In this document: positions 1-8,121 of the stretch, piece by piece
Numbering within the stretch: the first letter of the stretch is position 1
Layout of the letters: each line of letters starts with the position of its first letter
Assembly: GCF_009797935.1 (NCBI RefSeq)
Contig: NZ_VOLC01000005.1
Location: 1 to 64,000, forward strand
Source: Lunatibacter salilacus
GTDB lineage: Bacteria; Bacteroidota; Bacteroidia; Cytophagales; Cyclobacteriaceae
DNA length: 64,000 nucleotides
Direction of reading: 5' to 3'
Translations under genes and position numbers: made by a program
The notes under the pieces: model-generated
Database searches by the model: none
Seen by the model: the letters and a program-made list of their open reading frames with translations, nothing else
Told to the model about the DNA's origin: nothing

Positions 1-191
1 TGTCAGGCCCGAATGAAGGACACGAAAAGGGCCCGACACCAATCTGACGTACGTTGAACAAAACCTCCTACGTCGATAGTTTTTCACTTTTTAGGTATTA
101 ATGATCTTATTTTCAGATATATAGATTATTTTTATTCCGTGTATAATCTTTAAACTTTATCAATCATGGAAAAAAAAACCTACGTCAGCAG

Positions 192-1001
192 ATGTATGAG
201 GAGATGCAGATCAGAAACTACTCTCCCAGAAGTATCGAGAATTACATTTCCAATGTGTCGTCAGTTTCCAGCCATTTTGGAAAAAGTCCCGACCATATCA
301 GTATAGCCGAGCTAAAAGAGTACCTTTTCCACAAAGTCGAGACGAAAAACCTGTCGGCCTCGAGTGTAAACCAGACTATCAGTGCCTTCAAGATACTTTT
401 TAGGGACGTTCTCGGCAGGGATTGGGACCCGGTAAAGATCAAACGGCCCAGACGCCCAAAAACCCTTCCCGTTGTCTTTTCAAAAGAGGAGATATCCCAT
501 ATCCTCGACGGTATTATAAACAGGAAACATTATTGCCTTGTCGCGCTCACCTATTGCTCAGGACTGAGGCTGGGCGAGGTGACCGGCCTTAAGTTTGGCG
601 ATATCGACGGCGACAGGATGCAGTTAAGAGTCCGCGGGGGCAAGGGTAACAAGGACCGGTATACCCTCCTGTCCAAGGATCTGTTGGAAAAGCTCCGGGA
701 ATATTACAGGCACTACCGTCCCAAAACATATCTTTTCGAGGGGCGTACGGCAGGTAAGGCATACAGCAAAAGGAGTGTCCAGGAGCTGTTCAAAAAGATC
801 CTTCTGGAAAGTGGGATAAAGAAGGATGCCTCTTTCCACACACTCCGGCATACCTTTGCCACCCATCTTCTGGAACAGGGCACCAACATCAGGGTGATAC
901 AGGAACTTTTGGGGCACGGGTCCCTGAGAACGACCTCGGTTTACCTGCATGTGACCAACTTCGATCCCTCGAAGATCAAAAGTCCCTTGGATGAGCTGTG
1001 A
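192..1001 (+). CDS. Short tyrosine recombinase (XerD/IS91-accessory type)
   Basis: A 269-residue tyrosine recombinase. The N-terminal core-binding domain covers about residues 1-85 and the catalytic domain the rest. The catalytic set is visible: Arg126 in GLRLGE, Lys151, His216 and Arg219 in HTLRH, His242 in LLGHG, and nucleophile Tyr251 in TTSVYLHV. It lacks the extra segment that marks integron integrases, so it is not IntI, although the tail KIKSPLDEL resembles the RSPLD tail of that group. The first ATG in frame is at 192. An earlier ATG at 166 lies one frame off across a run of nine A; one more A would give a natural longer N-terminus (MEKKNLRQQMYEEM). It overlaps the downstream IS91 transposase by one base and is probably co-transcribed. 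Its role in transposition is inferred. Confidence 0.85.
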   Translation: MYEEMQIRNYSPRSIENYISNVSSVSSHFGKSPDHISIAELKEYLFHKVETKNLSASSVNQTISAFKILFRDVLGRDWDPVKIKRPRRPKTLPVVFSKEEISHILDGIINRKHYCLVALTYCSGLRLGEVTGLKFGDIDGDRMQLRVRGGKGNKDRYTLLSKDLLEKLREYYRHYRPKTYLFEGRTAGKAYSKRSVQELFKKILLESGIKKDASFHTLRHTFATHLLEQGTNIRVIQELLGHGSLRTTSVYLHVTNFDPSKIKSPLDEL

Positions 1002-2173
1002 TGGAAACGGCCAACATCAGGAACGGCGGCGCGGAGCTTTCCGATATTCTGGGATCCCAAAAGGAATCCTTCCTGGTCGGGGGAAGGCTTTGCGCCGACC
1101 AGGCGAAGGCCTACAATGACATACTGGACTGCAGGACCGCAAAAATGGGCAGCCATACCCTTACCTGCGACACCTGTGGCAAAAGCAGGGTAAGTTACAA
1201 CAGCTGCCGTAACCGCCACTGCCCCAAGTGCCAGTATGTCAAGCAGCTTTTATGGGTCGAGAAACTGAAGTGCAGGCTGCTCCCCGTAAGGTATTTTCAT
1301 GTGGTGTTCACCATACCGGAATTCCTCAGGCCCCTGTTCTATCTCAACCAGCGGGAATGCTACGGCATGCTCTTTGCCTCTTCGGCCCTTGCGGTGAAGA
1401 AGGCGGCATCGAACCCCGCTTTCCTGGGGGTGGACAGCGGCTGCCTGTCGGTGCTCCATACATGGGGGCAGGCACTCAATTACCATCCCCATATCCATAT
1501 GCTGGTACCCGCCGGGGGGCCCGATGCCGACAGCATGGAATGGGTGGCTGCCAACAAAAAGTTCTTTGTGCCCGTGAAAGCCCTCTCAGGCATATTCAGG
1601 GGGGTATTCATGGAAAATCTCTTCCATGCCTTGCGGACAGGCCAGCTCAGGACACCCGAAAAACAGAAAGGAATGTACGCCGCCCCGGAACTTTTAAAAA
1701 AGGAAGCTTATTCAAAATCCTGGCATGTCTATATCAAAAAAACGTTCAAAGGCGCCAATCAGGTGGTCAGCTATCTGGGCAGGTACACCCACCGGGTGGC
1801 CATCAGCAACAGCCGGATACTGGCCGTTGAAGACGGAACGGTGAAGTTCAGGTGGAAGGATTACCGGGACCGCAAAAGCAAGATTATGGAACTTCCCGGC
1901 GCCGAATTCACCCGCAGGTTCATGCAACACATCCTTCCAAGCGGATTTTATAAAATAAGGTATTACGGGATCATGTCGTCGGCGAACAGCAAAACCAAAA
2001 TGGATGACTGCTTCAGGCTGCTGAAAGCGGCAAGGTTCATTTCCTTTTATGAGGGATTGTCGACCTATGAGATTCTGGAGGAAATACTAGGTCAGGATCC
2101 GTTCAGGTGTACCTGTTGCGAAACCGGAAAGATGGTCTATGGTCTTGCGGAGGGGAAGGGCAAGGAGCCCTGA
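1001..2173 (+). CDS. IS91 family HUH (Y2) transposase
   Basis: About 390 residues, the usual length for IS91 transposases. The N-terminal zinc-binding region has CxxC at about residues 56-59 and C-x4-C-x2-C at about 69-77. The HUH metal motif is HPHIH near residues 162-166 and the paired tyrosines are in VSYLGRYTH near 258 and 262. These nick and rejoin single-stranded DNA in rolling-circle-like transposition. I chose ATG 1001, which overlaps the recombinase stop (TGATG); a GTG at 998 is in frame just before it. The C-terminal tail has another cysteine cluster (RCTCCET). The gene appears intact, so the element may be active. Confidence 0.9.
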   Translation: METANIRNGGAELSDILGSQKESFLVGGRLCADQAKAYNDILDCRTAKMGSHTLTCDTCGKSRVSYNSCRNRHCPKCQYVKQLLWVEKLKCRLLPVRYFHVVFTIPEFLRPLFYLNQRECYGMLFASSALAVKKAASNPAFLGVDSGCLSVLHTWGQALNYHPHIHMLVPAGGPDADSMEWVAANKKFFVPVKALSGIFRGVFMENLFHALRTGQLRTPEKQKGMYAAPELLKKEAYSKSWHVYIKKTFKGANQVVSYLGRYTHRVAISNSRILAVEDGTVKFRWKDYRDRKSKIMELPGAEFTRRFMQHILPSGFYKIRYYGIMSSANSKTKMDDCFRLLKAARFISFYEGLSTYEILEEILGQDPFRCTCCETGKMVYGLAEGKGKEP

Positions 2174-2354
2174 CGTGGCCCAGCATAGCAACGTTCTTTG
2201 AAATCATGGCCCAAACCAAAACGCATCCGGACGTTAATGGGAAAGGACTGCCCTTACAGTATCGAAAGCATCCGGAAGTCAGCAGATAGGGAGACCAAAA
2301 CTGGGGTTACCGGCACCACAAACCTCAAAATCCCCCACCTAACGGAACATAAAT

Positions 2355-2472
2355 GCCCATAGACAGGCCTCCGGTTTCGTCCAACTAAGTTTTAACCGCA
2401 ATCTAGGTGACCCCAATTCAAATAGTAATTTTTTTTGGCTAGATTGCGTTTAAAACTCTTTACGTTATGGGC
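2355..2472 (+). repeat. attC-like recombination site 1 (integron cassette boundary)
   Basis: The R' core reads GTTATGGGC at 2464-2472 and the opposite end reads GCCCATAGAC at 2355-2364, so the ends pair apart from one extra G. Inside, a 19-base arm at about 2388-2406 (AGTTTTAACCGCAATCTAG) pairs with 2443-2461 with a single mismatch, leaving a loop. This matches attC architecture: poorly conserved sequence, strong folding. Its R' box starts cassette 1. The IS91 unit ends just to its left, so the preceding cassette may have been replaced or interrupted by it. Confidence 0.6.
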
Positions 2473-2483
2473 AATTAGAACAA

Positions 2484-3199
2484 TGAAATCGAAACTTTTA
2501 ACTCTTTTCTTAATATCCATATTTTCAATGGCTCATGCTCAGGATGAGCCAGAAGATTTTAAGGTTATCAGTCAACTTCTCTTTGAACTAGAGCAACGAA
2601 GTTGGTTTCCTAGAGACATATATCCAAAAATGCCACCCCCTCCGGAATCTAGAGCCTATTTTATTGAATTAAGAGATGACCTAACTCCTGAACAAGCTGA
2701 CTCACTTTTTACAATAATTGAGAGTAAGTATGAACAACACAAGATGGCAATATCGGAACGCCAAGTTGACAGCACATTCATATATATGGCAACTGGCAAC
2801 TATTTGTCAAGTGAAAAGTGTAAATGGTGTGGAATCAAACCTGACACATTGCTTAAAGACCCTAATTATTCAAGATACAAACAGCTTGCAAAGAGACTCA
2901 TAAAGGGAAAAATGAACAAGCTAAAAATACCATTTGATGGATTGAGCTACAAAGGAAAGTATCGGTTAAAATCAGCGGATGAATTCCCTTCAAGAGAAGA
3001 AATGTATAACGGAAGACTCAACTTTCTAAGCGGAGGTGAACTTGATTTTTCCAGATTTTACCAGAAAGAAGACTTAGGATTGATTTACTTCTCGTTCAGT
3101 ACTTGCAAGATGGATTGTGCAGCTGGATATATGGTACTCTACGAACGAAAGAATGGGGATTGGAAGATATTTGACATTTTAATGCAATGGATAACATAA
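2484..3199 (+). CDS. Cassette 1: secreted hypothetical protein
   Basis: A protein of 238 residues that I do not recognise. I chose ATG 2484 rather than the upstream in-frame start, because it opens with a clear signal peptide (MKSKLLTLFLISIFSMAHAQ) and lies just after the cassette boundary at 2464. The mature part has a proline-rich stretch (PKMPPPPES), a CKWC motif near residue 105 and two more cysteines near the C-terminus (STCKMDCAAGY), so disulfides in the periplasm or outside are possible. It fills a cassette bounded by attC sites 1 and 2. The A+T-rich composition differs from the IS91 genes next to it. Function unknown. Confidence 0.75.
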
Positions 3200-3204
3200 A
3201 AAAT

Positions 3205-3340
3205 GCCCATAACAGCACCTACCCAAAAGTGGCGGTTCAGTGGTTGAGTCAAGCTTTTAACTTCTATCAAAGTTTCTGCTTGGTTGACAGTGAATCCTCC
3301 GAAATCGCCACCTTCGGGTAGCTGCAAAACGTTATGCAGC
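3205..3340 (+). repeat. attC site 2 (end of cassette 1)
   Basis: R'' is GCCCATAAC at 3205-3213, the exact reverse complement of GTTATGGGC that opens cassette 1 at 2464. R' is GTTATGCAGC at 3331-3340. Inner arms CACCTACCC-AAAAGTGGCG (about 3217-3236) and CGCCACCTTCGGGTAG (about 3306-3321) pair with a few extrahelical bases, as in typical attC sites. The site begins six bases after the stop codon of the cassette gene. Confidence 0.8.
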
Positions 3341-3365
3341 ATTTTAATAAAAAAGTATACAGACA

Positions 3366-4223
3366 ATGGGATCTTGGGGAACAGCAATAAATAGTAACGA
3401 CACGTCGAGCGACATTTACGCTGACTTTTTTGACCTTTACAATGAAGGGGAAAAGCCAGATGTAATTGCAAAAAAGCTTATTAGTGACAACAAAGAACTG
3501 ATTGAAAATCCTGATGACTCAAACAACTTTTGGTTTACCCTTGCATTGGCACTTTGGGAAACAAAAGCATTAGACCAAGAGATATTCAACCGAGTTAAAG
3601 AAGTTATTCAGACTGAAAAGGACTTACAAGTTTGGCGGGAACTTGATGCAGATGAAACTGAGATAAAAAAACGAAAGGACGTATTAAAAAAGTTTCTTGT
3701 AAAAATCAGTTCAGAAAAGGACAAGCCAAAAGCACGGAAAAAGAAAAGAACGAAAGAGCCGAATTTTGAAAAAGGAACTTGCTTGACTTTTAAACTACCA
3801 AACGGAAATTATGGGGGTGCTGTAGTATTAGAAGCCGACAAGCAAACAGGATTTGGTTATAATTTAGTAGTGACAACAAGAATAAATAAATCGGAAAGAC
3901 CAACAATGAAGGATTTTGAAAATGCTAAAGTTCTTGTTGCGAATTTCGGAAATTGGGAAAACCAACCAAATGTATCTTGGTATTTACCCGACAGATTTAA
4001 AAAGGAATACTCTGAGCTTTTTGAGACAATTGGAAAAATTCAAGTCAACAACAACTACACACCTAACGGGAGTGAAATTAGAGCAAGTTTTTCAGGTGGA
4101 TGGCAACATATTATTGAGCCAATGACAGCTCAACTTGAATATGAAAAAATCAATGGAGAGACAAAATCGTTCCCATTAACTGAACTTACAAAAAAGAAGA
4201 AATGGTGGAAATTCCGAAAATAA
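3366..4223 (+). CDS. Cassette 2: DUF4259 domain protein with immunity-like C-terminus
   Basis: A 285-residue protein. The first 120 residues (MGSWGTAINSNDTSSDIY and the helices after it) match the DUF4259 pattern, which recurs in proteins of mobile regions. A lysine-rich linker (KPKARKKKRTKE) follows. The second half, from about residue 135 (FEKGTCLTFKLPNGNYGG), is beta-rich and resembles Imm26-type immunity proteins, a weak similarity judged by eye. The start is 26 bases after the cassette opens at 3331, and the stop is 3 bases before the attC. No signal peptide, so cytoplasmic. The role is unknown; protection against a toxin is only a guess from the domain. Confidence 0.75.
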   Translation: MGSWGTAINSNDTSSDIYADFFDLYNEGEKPDVIAKKLISDNKELIENPDDSNNFWFTLALALWETKALDQEIFNRVKEVIQTEKDLQVWRELDADETEIKKRKDVLKKFLVKISSEKDKPKARKKKRTKEPNFEKGTCLTFKLPNGNYGGAVVLEADKQTGFGYNLVVTTRINKSERPTMKDFENAKVLVANFGNWENQPNVSWYLPDRFKKEYSELFETIGKIQVNNNYTPNGSEIRASFSGGWQHIIEPMTAQLEYEKINGETKSFPLTELTKKKKWWKFRK

Positions 4224-4226
4224 AAC

Positions 4227-4363
4227 GCTGCATAACATCACCTTGGATCCAGCGGGCGGAACCGAGTAAATAGAAAGTTTAGTATCTTTAAGAAGTTAGG
4301 AGTAGGCAGGAAGGGAACGGTTCCGAATGCCCGCCGTCTCCAAGCTGAATCCCGTTATAGCGC
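4227..4363 (+). repeat. attC site 3 (end of cassette 2)
   Basis: R'' is GCTGCATAAC at 4227-4236, the exact reverse complement of GTTATGCAGC that opens cassette 2 at 3331. R' is GTTATAGCGC at 4354-4363. Arms with CACCTTGGAT and GCGGGCGG on the left pair with GCCCGCC and TCCAAGCTG on the right. The interior is nearly the same as in site 4 (by eye about 85-90 percent), including GAGTTAGGAGTAGGC-like sequence (AAGTTAGGAGTAGGC here), which is the VCR-like uniformity expected of a resident chromosomal array. Confidence 0.85.
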
Positions 4364-4441
4364 ATATTGAGAACGACTATTCGCAAAAATACAATTTTCT
4401 GGAATTTTGAAAACAGTAACCTTTAAGTTACATTTACATCT

Positions 4442-4810
4442 ATGGATAAAGTAAGGGAAGTCATAGCCTACCAAGACCATTTTGAGAACTTTCTGAGAAA
4501 ACAAACCGAAAAAGTTCAAAACAAAATTTACAAGGTTATTGAGGCTATTGAAACCCTGGAAAGAGTACCTAAAACCTACCTGCAACCTATCAAGACCAAA
4601 AAAGGTCTGTTTGAAGCCCGTATTCAGTTGGGATCAAACATCTGGAGAGTGTTTTGTTTTTTTGACGAAGGCCAGCTTGTTATTTTATTAAATGGCTTTC
4701 AAAAAAAATCACAAAAAACACCACCAAAGGAAATTGAAAAGGCGAGTAAGTTGATGGACCAATACTTTGCCGAAAAAGAATCAGAAAAAAAGAAAAGAAC
4801 GAAGCCATGA
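4442..4810 (+). CDS. higB: Cassette 3: HigB/RelE-type toxin
   Basis: A 122-residue toxin of the Gp49-like HigB group. The region from about residue 46 to 85 (TYLQPIKTKKGLFEARIQLGSNIWRVFCFFDEGQLVILLNGF) carries the conserved L-x-E-hR strands and the hLLxGFxKKSQKTP end. Family members cleave mRNA at the ribosome. A long lysine-rich helix forms the C-terminus. The stop overlaps the antitoxin start by four bases (ATGA), toxin first, the usual higBA order. The 80-base leader from the cassette opening is the only room for a promoter. Addiction genes are common in cassette arrays and are thought to stabilise them. Confidence 0.85.
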   Translation: MDKVREVIAYQDHFENFLRKQTEKVQNKIYKVIEAIETLERVPKTYLQPIKTKKGLFEARIQLGSNIWRVFCFFDEGQLVILLNGFQKKSQKTPPKEIEKASKLMDQYFAEKESEKKKRTKP

Positions 4811-5097
4811 ATACAAAAAGCTGGAAAAACATCAAAGATGATGTGTATGGAATAAAAGGCACATCGCGAAGAGACGAACTTGAAAGGGATTTTGAATCAT
4901 TTAAGATCGGTGTATTATTAAAGAAAGCCAGGGAGGACAAGAATTTGACCCAAGAGCAACTGGCGGAATTAGTAGACAAGAAAAGAACCTACATTTCAAG
5001 AGTCGAAAATAACGGAAGCAACCTGACATTAAAAACGCTCTTCGACATAGTAGAAAAAGGATTGGGAGGAAAAGTCAAAATTTCCATCGAATTGTAA
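4807..5097 (+). CDS. higA: Cassette 3: HigA-type antitoxin (XRE helix-turn-helix)
   Basis: A 96-residue antitoxin. The HTH_3 domain covers about residues 36-90 (LKKAREDKNLTQEQLAELVDKKRTYISRVENN), a standard Cro/CI fold. It should bind the toxin encoded four bases upstream in overlap and repress the pair. The N-terminal 35 residues (MNTKSWKNIKDDVYGIKGTSRRDE) are the usual HigA lead segment that contacts toxin. The stop is 16 bases before attC site 4, so toxin and antitoxin share one cassette. Confidence 0.85.
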   Translation: MNTKSWKNIKDDVYGIKGTSRRDELERDFESFKIGVLLKKAREDKNLTQEQLAELVDKKRTYISRVENNGSNLTLKTLFDIVEKGLGGKVKISIEL

Positions 5098-5110
5098 AAA
5101 TAAAAAATAC

Positions 5111-5245
5111 GCGCTATAACATCACCTTGGATACATCGGGCGGTTTCGAGTAAATATGAAAATCAGTACCTTTAAGGAGTTAGGAGTAGGCATGAAGAGT
5201 ACGGTTCCGAATGCCCGCCTTCTCCAAGCTGAATCACGTTAATTG
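5111..5245 (+). repeat. attC site 4 (end of cassette 3)
   Basis: R'' is GCGCTATAAC at 5111-5120, the exact reverse complement of GTTATAGCGC that opens cassette 3 at 4354. R' is GTTAATTG at 5238-5245. Arms and interior closely follow site 3 (CACCTTGGAT, GGGCGG, then GCCCGCC, TCCAAGCTGAATCACG). The next cassette opens here, but its own closing R'' (expected CAATTAAC) is not found downstream. Confidence 0.85.
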
Positions 5246-5297
5246 TGGAAAAGTCCATCCATCAAAAATATCGTTATTTTTAGAAAAAAGATTTGTT

Positions 5298-6166
5298 ATG
5301 GCAAAGACCTCTAAAATTGAAGTAGATAAAAAATCAATTTCCATTATTGAGCAAAATAGTGAAGATTATATCTGCCTAACTGATATGTAAGGGGTGAAGA
5401 AGGTGAAGACCATATTAGAAACTGGATGCGGAACAGAAATACGGTTGAGTTTATCGGACTTTGGGAAACCCTTCATAACCCGGATTTTAAACCTGTCGAA
5501 TTCGACACCTTTAGAAAACAAGCAGGACTTAACAGTTTTTACCTGACACCGAGAAAGTGGATTGAAGCAACAAGCGCAATAGGGATTTTTTCAAAATCTG
5601 GCAGATATGGAGTTACTTATGCCCACAAAGACATAGCTTTTGAGTTTGGCTCATGGATAAGTCCAATGTTCAAACTTTTGCTAATCAAGGAATTTCAACG
5701 GTTAAAAGAGATTGAGACAAATCAATACAATCTTGAATGGAATGTCAAAAGAATATTAACAAAGACCAACTATACTATTCATACCGAAGCCATTAAAAAC
5801 CACATTATACCAGAAAAAAACTACTTGAAAGATAAGGAATGGTTGATTTATGCTGAAGAAACTGACTTGTTAAATGTAGCTCTTTTTGGCTGTACCGCTA
5901 AAGACTGGAGAGAAGCCAATAAAGAACATGCTGAAAAAAGTTTAAATATTAGGGATTTTGCCAGTATCAATGAATTGGTAGTGCTATCTAACTTAGAAAA
6001 TGTCAATGCTATTTTGATTGAGAGAAAAGAGAAAAAGGAAGATAGATTTATTCAGCAAAGTAAAATAGCAAAGTCACAATTGACAACTCTTGATGATAAG
6101 GATTTTATAAAGTCATTAAAAAAGCTTTCAAAGACAACATATTTGGATGCAGGAAGAAAGAAATAA
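5298..6166 (+). pseudogene. Cassette 4: KilA-N domain protein, broken by a one-base frameshift
   Basis: The natural start is ATG 5298 (MAKTSKIEVDKKSISIIEQ). After 30 codons (ICLTDM) the frame hits TAA at 5388. Restoring one G after ATG at 5385-5387 gives MVRGEEGEDHIRNWM, which runs into the long open frame from 5426 (MRNRNTVEFIGLWETLHNP). The joined protein of about 289 residues is a KilA-N DNA-binding protein: the FRKQAGLNSFYLTPRKWIEATSAIG and FGSWISPMFKLLLIKEF blocks are diagnostic. These proteins come from phages and mobile elements. The opening of this cassette is attC site 4, but no closing attC follows; within 100 bases the decayed group II intron begins. The downstream frame could still be translated from 5426. 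Confidence 0.75.
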
Positions 6167-6540
6167 ACAACAAAAACGCTAATTGAGTAGCCCGACCTAG
6201 GCCATTTGGCTCAGGTGGAGGCTCTCACTATTTATCCCCAGTATCGGGACCACCAAGGTGCGACAAGAAGTCGCTTTGATAACTGTTTAACGTTCCATGA
6301 ACGATTAAACCTTGTGTTCCATCAATAGGATACGTGCATTTCTGGTAACGGAATTGTGCGAAGCTATCCTGACAATATAGCCCGTAAAGGGATTCTGTGA
6401 AGAATACCTGTTGCGCACCAACGTCAGGTGCGGGGGAGTCATGGGTATGGTCAACATATGTGAACTGCCATTAAAATGTCGTGACGTGTAGACAGCGAAA
6501 GACCTTGACTCGCTGTGACCAAAACGGTAAGGGGTATAGT

Positions 6541-7400
6541 TGGCAGGCTCTGCGGTTTCTGGCACAATGGCTCAAGACGGGCTACATGGACAACAAACAA
6601 TGGTTTCCAACAGAAAGCGGGACACCGCAGGGTGGTATAATCTCGCCAACAATCGCCGACATGGTACTAGACGGAATGGAAAAGGAAATAAACATCCATG
6701 CCGTACAAAAGGGGGAAGAAGCCCCGACAAAGTTAACTTCATCCGCTATGCGGACGACTATGTGGTGACCTGCGGCGACAGTGGGTATCTCGAAAATGAG
6801 ATAAAACCGCTAATCAGCGGGCTTCTCTCCGAGAGGGGGCTTGAGCTCTCCCGGGAGAAAACCAAGATTACCCATATACGAAAGGGCTTCGACTTTCTGG
6901 GCTTCAACATCCGCAAATACGGTGACAAATGCCTCACCAAACTCATGAAGGACTCAGTGAAGTCAATCATGGAAAGTATCGGCGGTGCGGCAGCCAGCCA
7001 CAAATCCGTGACGCAGGCAGACCTCATCCGCATGATCTCCCCAAAGATCAGGGGGTGGGCAAACTACTTCCGCCATTCAGCCGCCTCAGGAACCTTTGCG
7101 CTGCTGGACCACAAGGTGTTCAGGTTGCTGTGGAAATGGGCCAAGCGCAGACACCCCAAGAAAGGAAGCCGATGGGTCAGGGCAAAATACTTTAGGACCA
7201 AAGGCAACAGAAATTGGGTGTTCGCCGCCGGGGAAAAGGGAAAGACCTTCGAACTTCCACTCTTCGAAGCCTCCAAGATAAGGCGGCACGTCAAAATAAG
7301 GAACAACTCAAACCCTTATGACAGAGAATGGGATGGTTACTTTAAGGAAAGGACTGCAAGGAGGAGAGTCTACCAAAATACCTCAATGAAGGCCAGCTAG
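6541..7400 (+). pseudogene. Group II intron reverse transcriptase/maturase remnant (truncated, frameshifted)
   Basis: Two frames together hold the C-terminal half of a group II intron protein. The first frame, up to about 6720, reads FLAQWLKTGYMDN then GTPQGGIISPTIADM, the RT domain 4 block. The second frame reads FIRYADDYVV (catalytic YADD at about 6747-6758), GFDFLGFNIR, then the maturase X domain (KIRGWANYFRH) and a basic end (WAKRRHPKKGSRWVRAKYF). The switch lies near 6715-6735, about one base. Everything before RT domain 3 is gone. It cannot make an active enzyme. Confidence 0.85.
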
Positions 7401-7440
7401 ATTTGATGACCGGACTGCCAATGCAGTTTTAAGAGTGCTT

Positions 7441-7474
7441 GAGCCGTATGAGGGGAAACTCTCAGGTACGGTTC
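7441..7474 (+). ncRNA. Group II intron domain V
   Basis: A 34-base hairpin with the conserved GAGCCGTATG 5' strand, a GAAA tetraloop region and the CTCAGGTACGGTTC 3' strand. This is the catalytic centre of group II ribozymes. Domain V itself looks intact though the rest of the intron is deleted. Confidence 0.85.
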
Positions 7475-7515
7475 TTGGAGGGGAAAGGGGGAGTAATCCC
7501 CCTGACCTACTCGAC

Positions 7516-8121
7516 CATACGCGTCCCTGCACTCCCGCATCCCGGCTCCTCACTAAAACTTTCCACCGGAAGGCTTCTTAAAGCTCGGCCCCAGTTCCCT
7601 GGATTATCAAAGTTTTTGCGGGCAAAATGGTACCGATAAGAATTATCCGGGAAAAGAGACAATAAATGATTCCATTTCACAAGTTGCTTTACATGCTAAA
7701 CTGCTCCTAAAGTAAAAAAGCGGTCACATTAATTTAATGCAATGAAAATACAATTTCGTCTGATAAATTCCCTTATTTTAGCGGCAGAACTTGGAGGAGG
7801 TAGGCGCCCTTCATGGTACGCCTAAGTTAAAAAGTATTGGCAATCTATCGCTTTGGAGCAATCCGTCAATCCGCAGTCAAACAGGTTCATTTGAAAATAA
7901 CCCTGAATCCATTGGTGATTTGTGGGTATCTCGTTCCAACCTTATGGATTGAGTTTCTTTCAGAAGATCTGAAAGTTTCAAATTCCCTTTACCTAGGTTC
8001 GCCACCTCAGGACTTTCTTGAAGGCAATTGTAAGATGTAAATTTAACCTGTAGCTATACCAGAACTCTTGTAAGTAAGCATGACTAAGTAACGTAAGCTA
8101 ATATTAAAATAGAACTTCTAA
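7516..8121. other. Gene-poor stretch downstream of the intron
   Basis: There is no intact gene here. The first 230 bases change from G+C-rich to A+T-rich sequence and hold nothing I recognise. The rest contains the remnant described separately at 7788-8037, followed by a short A+T-rich leader before the acyltransferase gene. Confidence 0.6.
7788..8037 (+). pseudogene. Decayed leucine-rich-repeat-like gene fragment
   Basis: From 7788 the frame reads NLEEVGALHGTPKLKSIGNL and then IGDLWVSRSNLMD before TGA at 7950. After the stop the same frame continues with FRRSESFKFPLPR and ends at a second stop near 8020. The alternating K/E-S-I/V-G-x-L units resemble short leucine-rich repeats of unknown Bacteroidota proteins. 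There is no start codon upstream and stops interrupt it, so it is a remnant. Confidence 0.35.

Larger units (their letters stand above)
1..2340 (+). mobile_element. IS91-family insertion unit with accessory tyrosine recombinase (ends not fixed)
   Basis: The unit carries a short tyrosine recombinase and a HUH transposase that overlap as TGATG, the two-gene layout seen in Bacteroidota IS91-family elements. Base composition is clearly richer in G and C than the cassette DNA that follows, which supports horizontal origin. I cannot fix the termini: the left end lies at or before base 1, and the right end must fall between the transposase stop (2173) and the attC site that begins near 2355. No terminal inverted repeats or target duplication are expected for this family. 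Confidence 0.6.
6258..7515 (+). mobile_element. Degenerate group II intron
   Basis: The 5' end starts with GTGCGAC at 6258, the group II consensus. The 3' end has domain V at 7441-7474 (GAGCCGTATGAGG then CTCAGGTACGGTTC) and a domain VI stem GGGGG/CCCCC at 7487-7502, ending CTACTCGAC at 7515. The interior is only about 1.25 kb, whereas a full element with its protein needs about 2 kb or more. The first half of the reverse transcriptase is missing, so part of domains I-IV and the ORF 5' half were deleted. It sits just past the last cassette gene. Exact splice sites are estimates. Confidence 0.8.

Noticed and set aside
192..1001. Tyrosine recombinase as an integron integrase (IntI)
   Set aside because: The protein is only 269 residues and lacks the additional IntI segment between the Lys and the HxxR motif; its linkage and overlap with an IS91 transposase fit an IS accessory gene.
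1228..1830. Overlapping 200-codon frame inside the IS91 transposase gene
   Set aside because: It is a shadow frame of a G+C-rich gene with no domain of its own.
7516..7760. Possible missing attC half downstream of the group II intron
   Set aside because: I looked for CAATTAAC, CACCTTGGAT, GGGCGG and TCCAAGCTGAAT here and found no ordered match.
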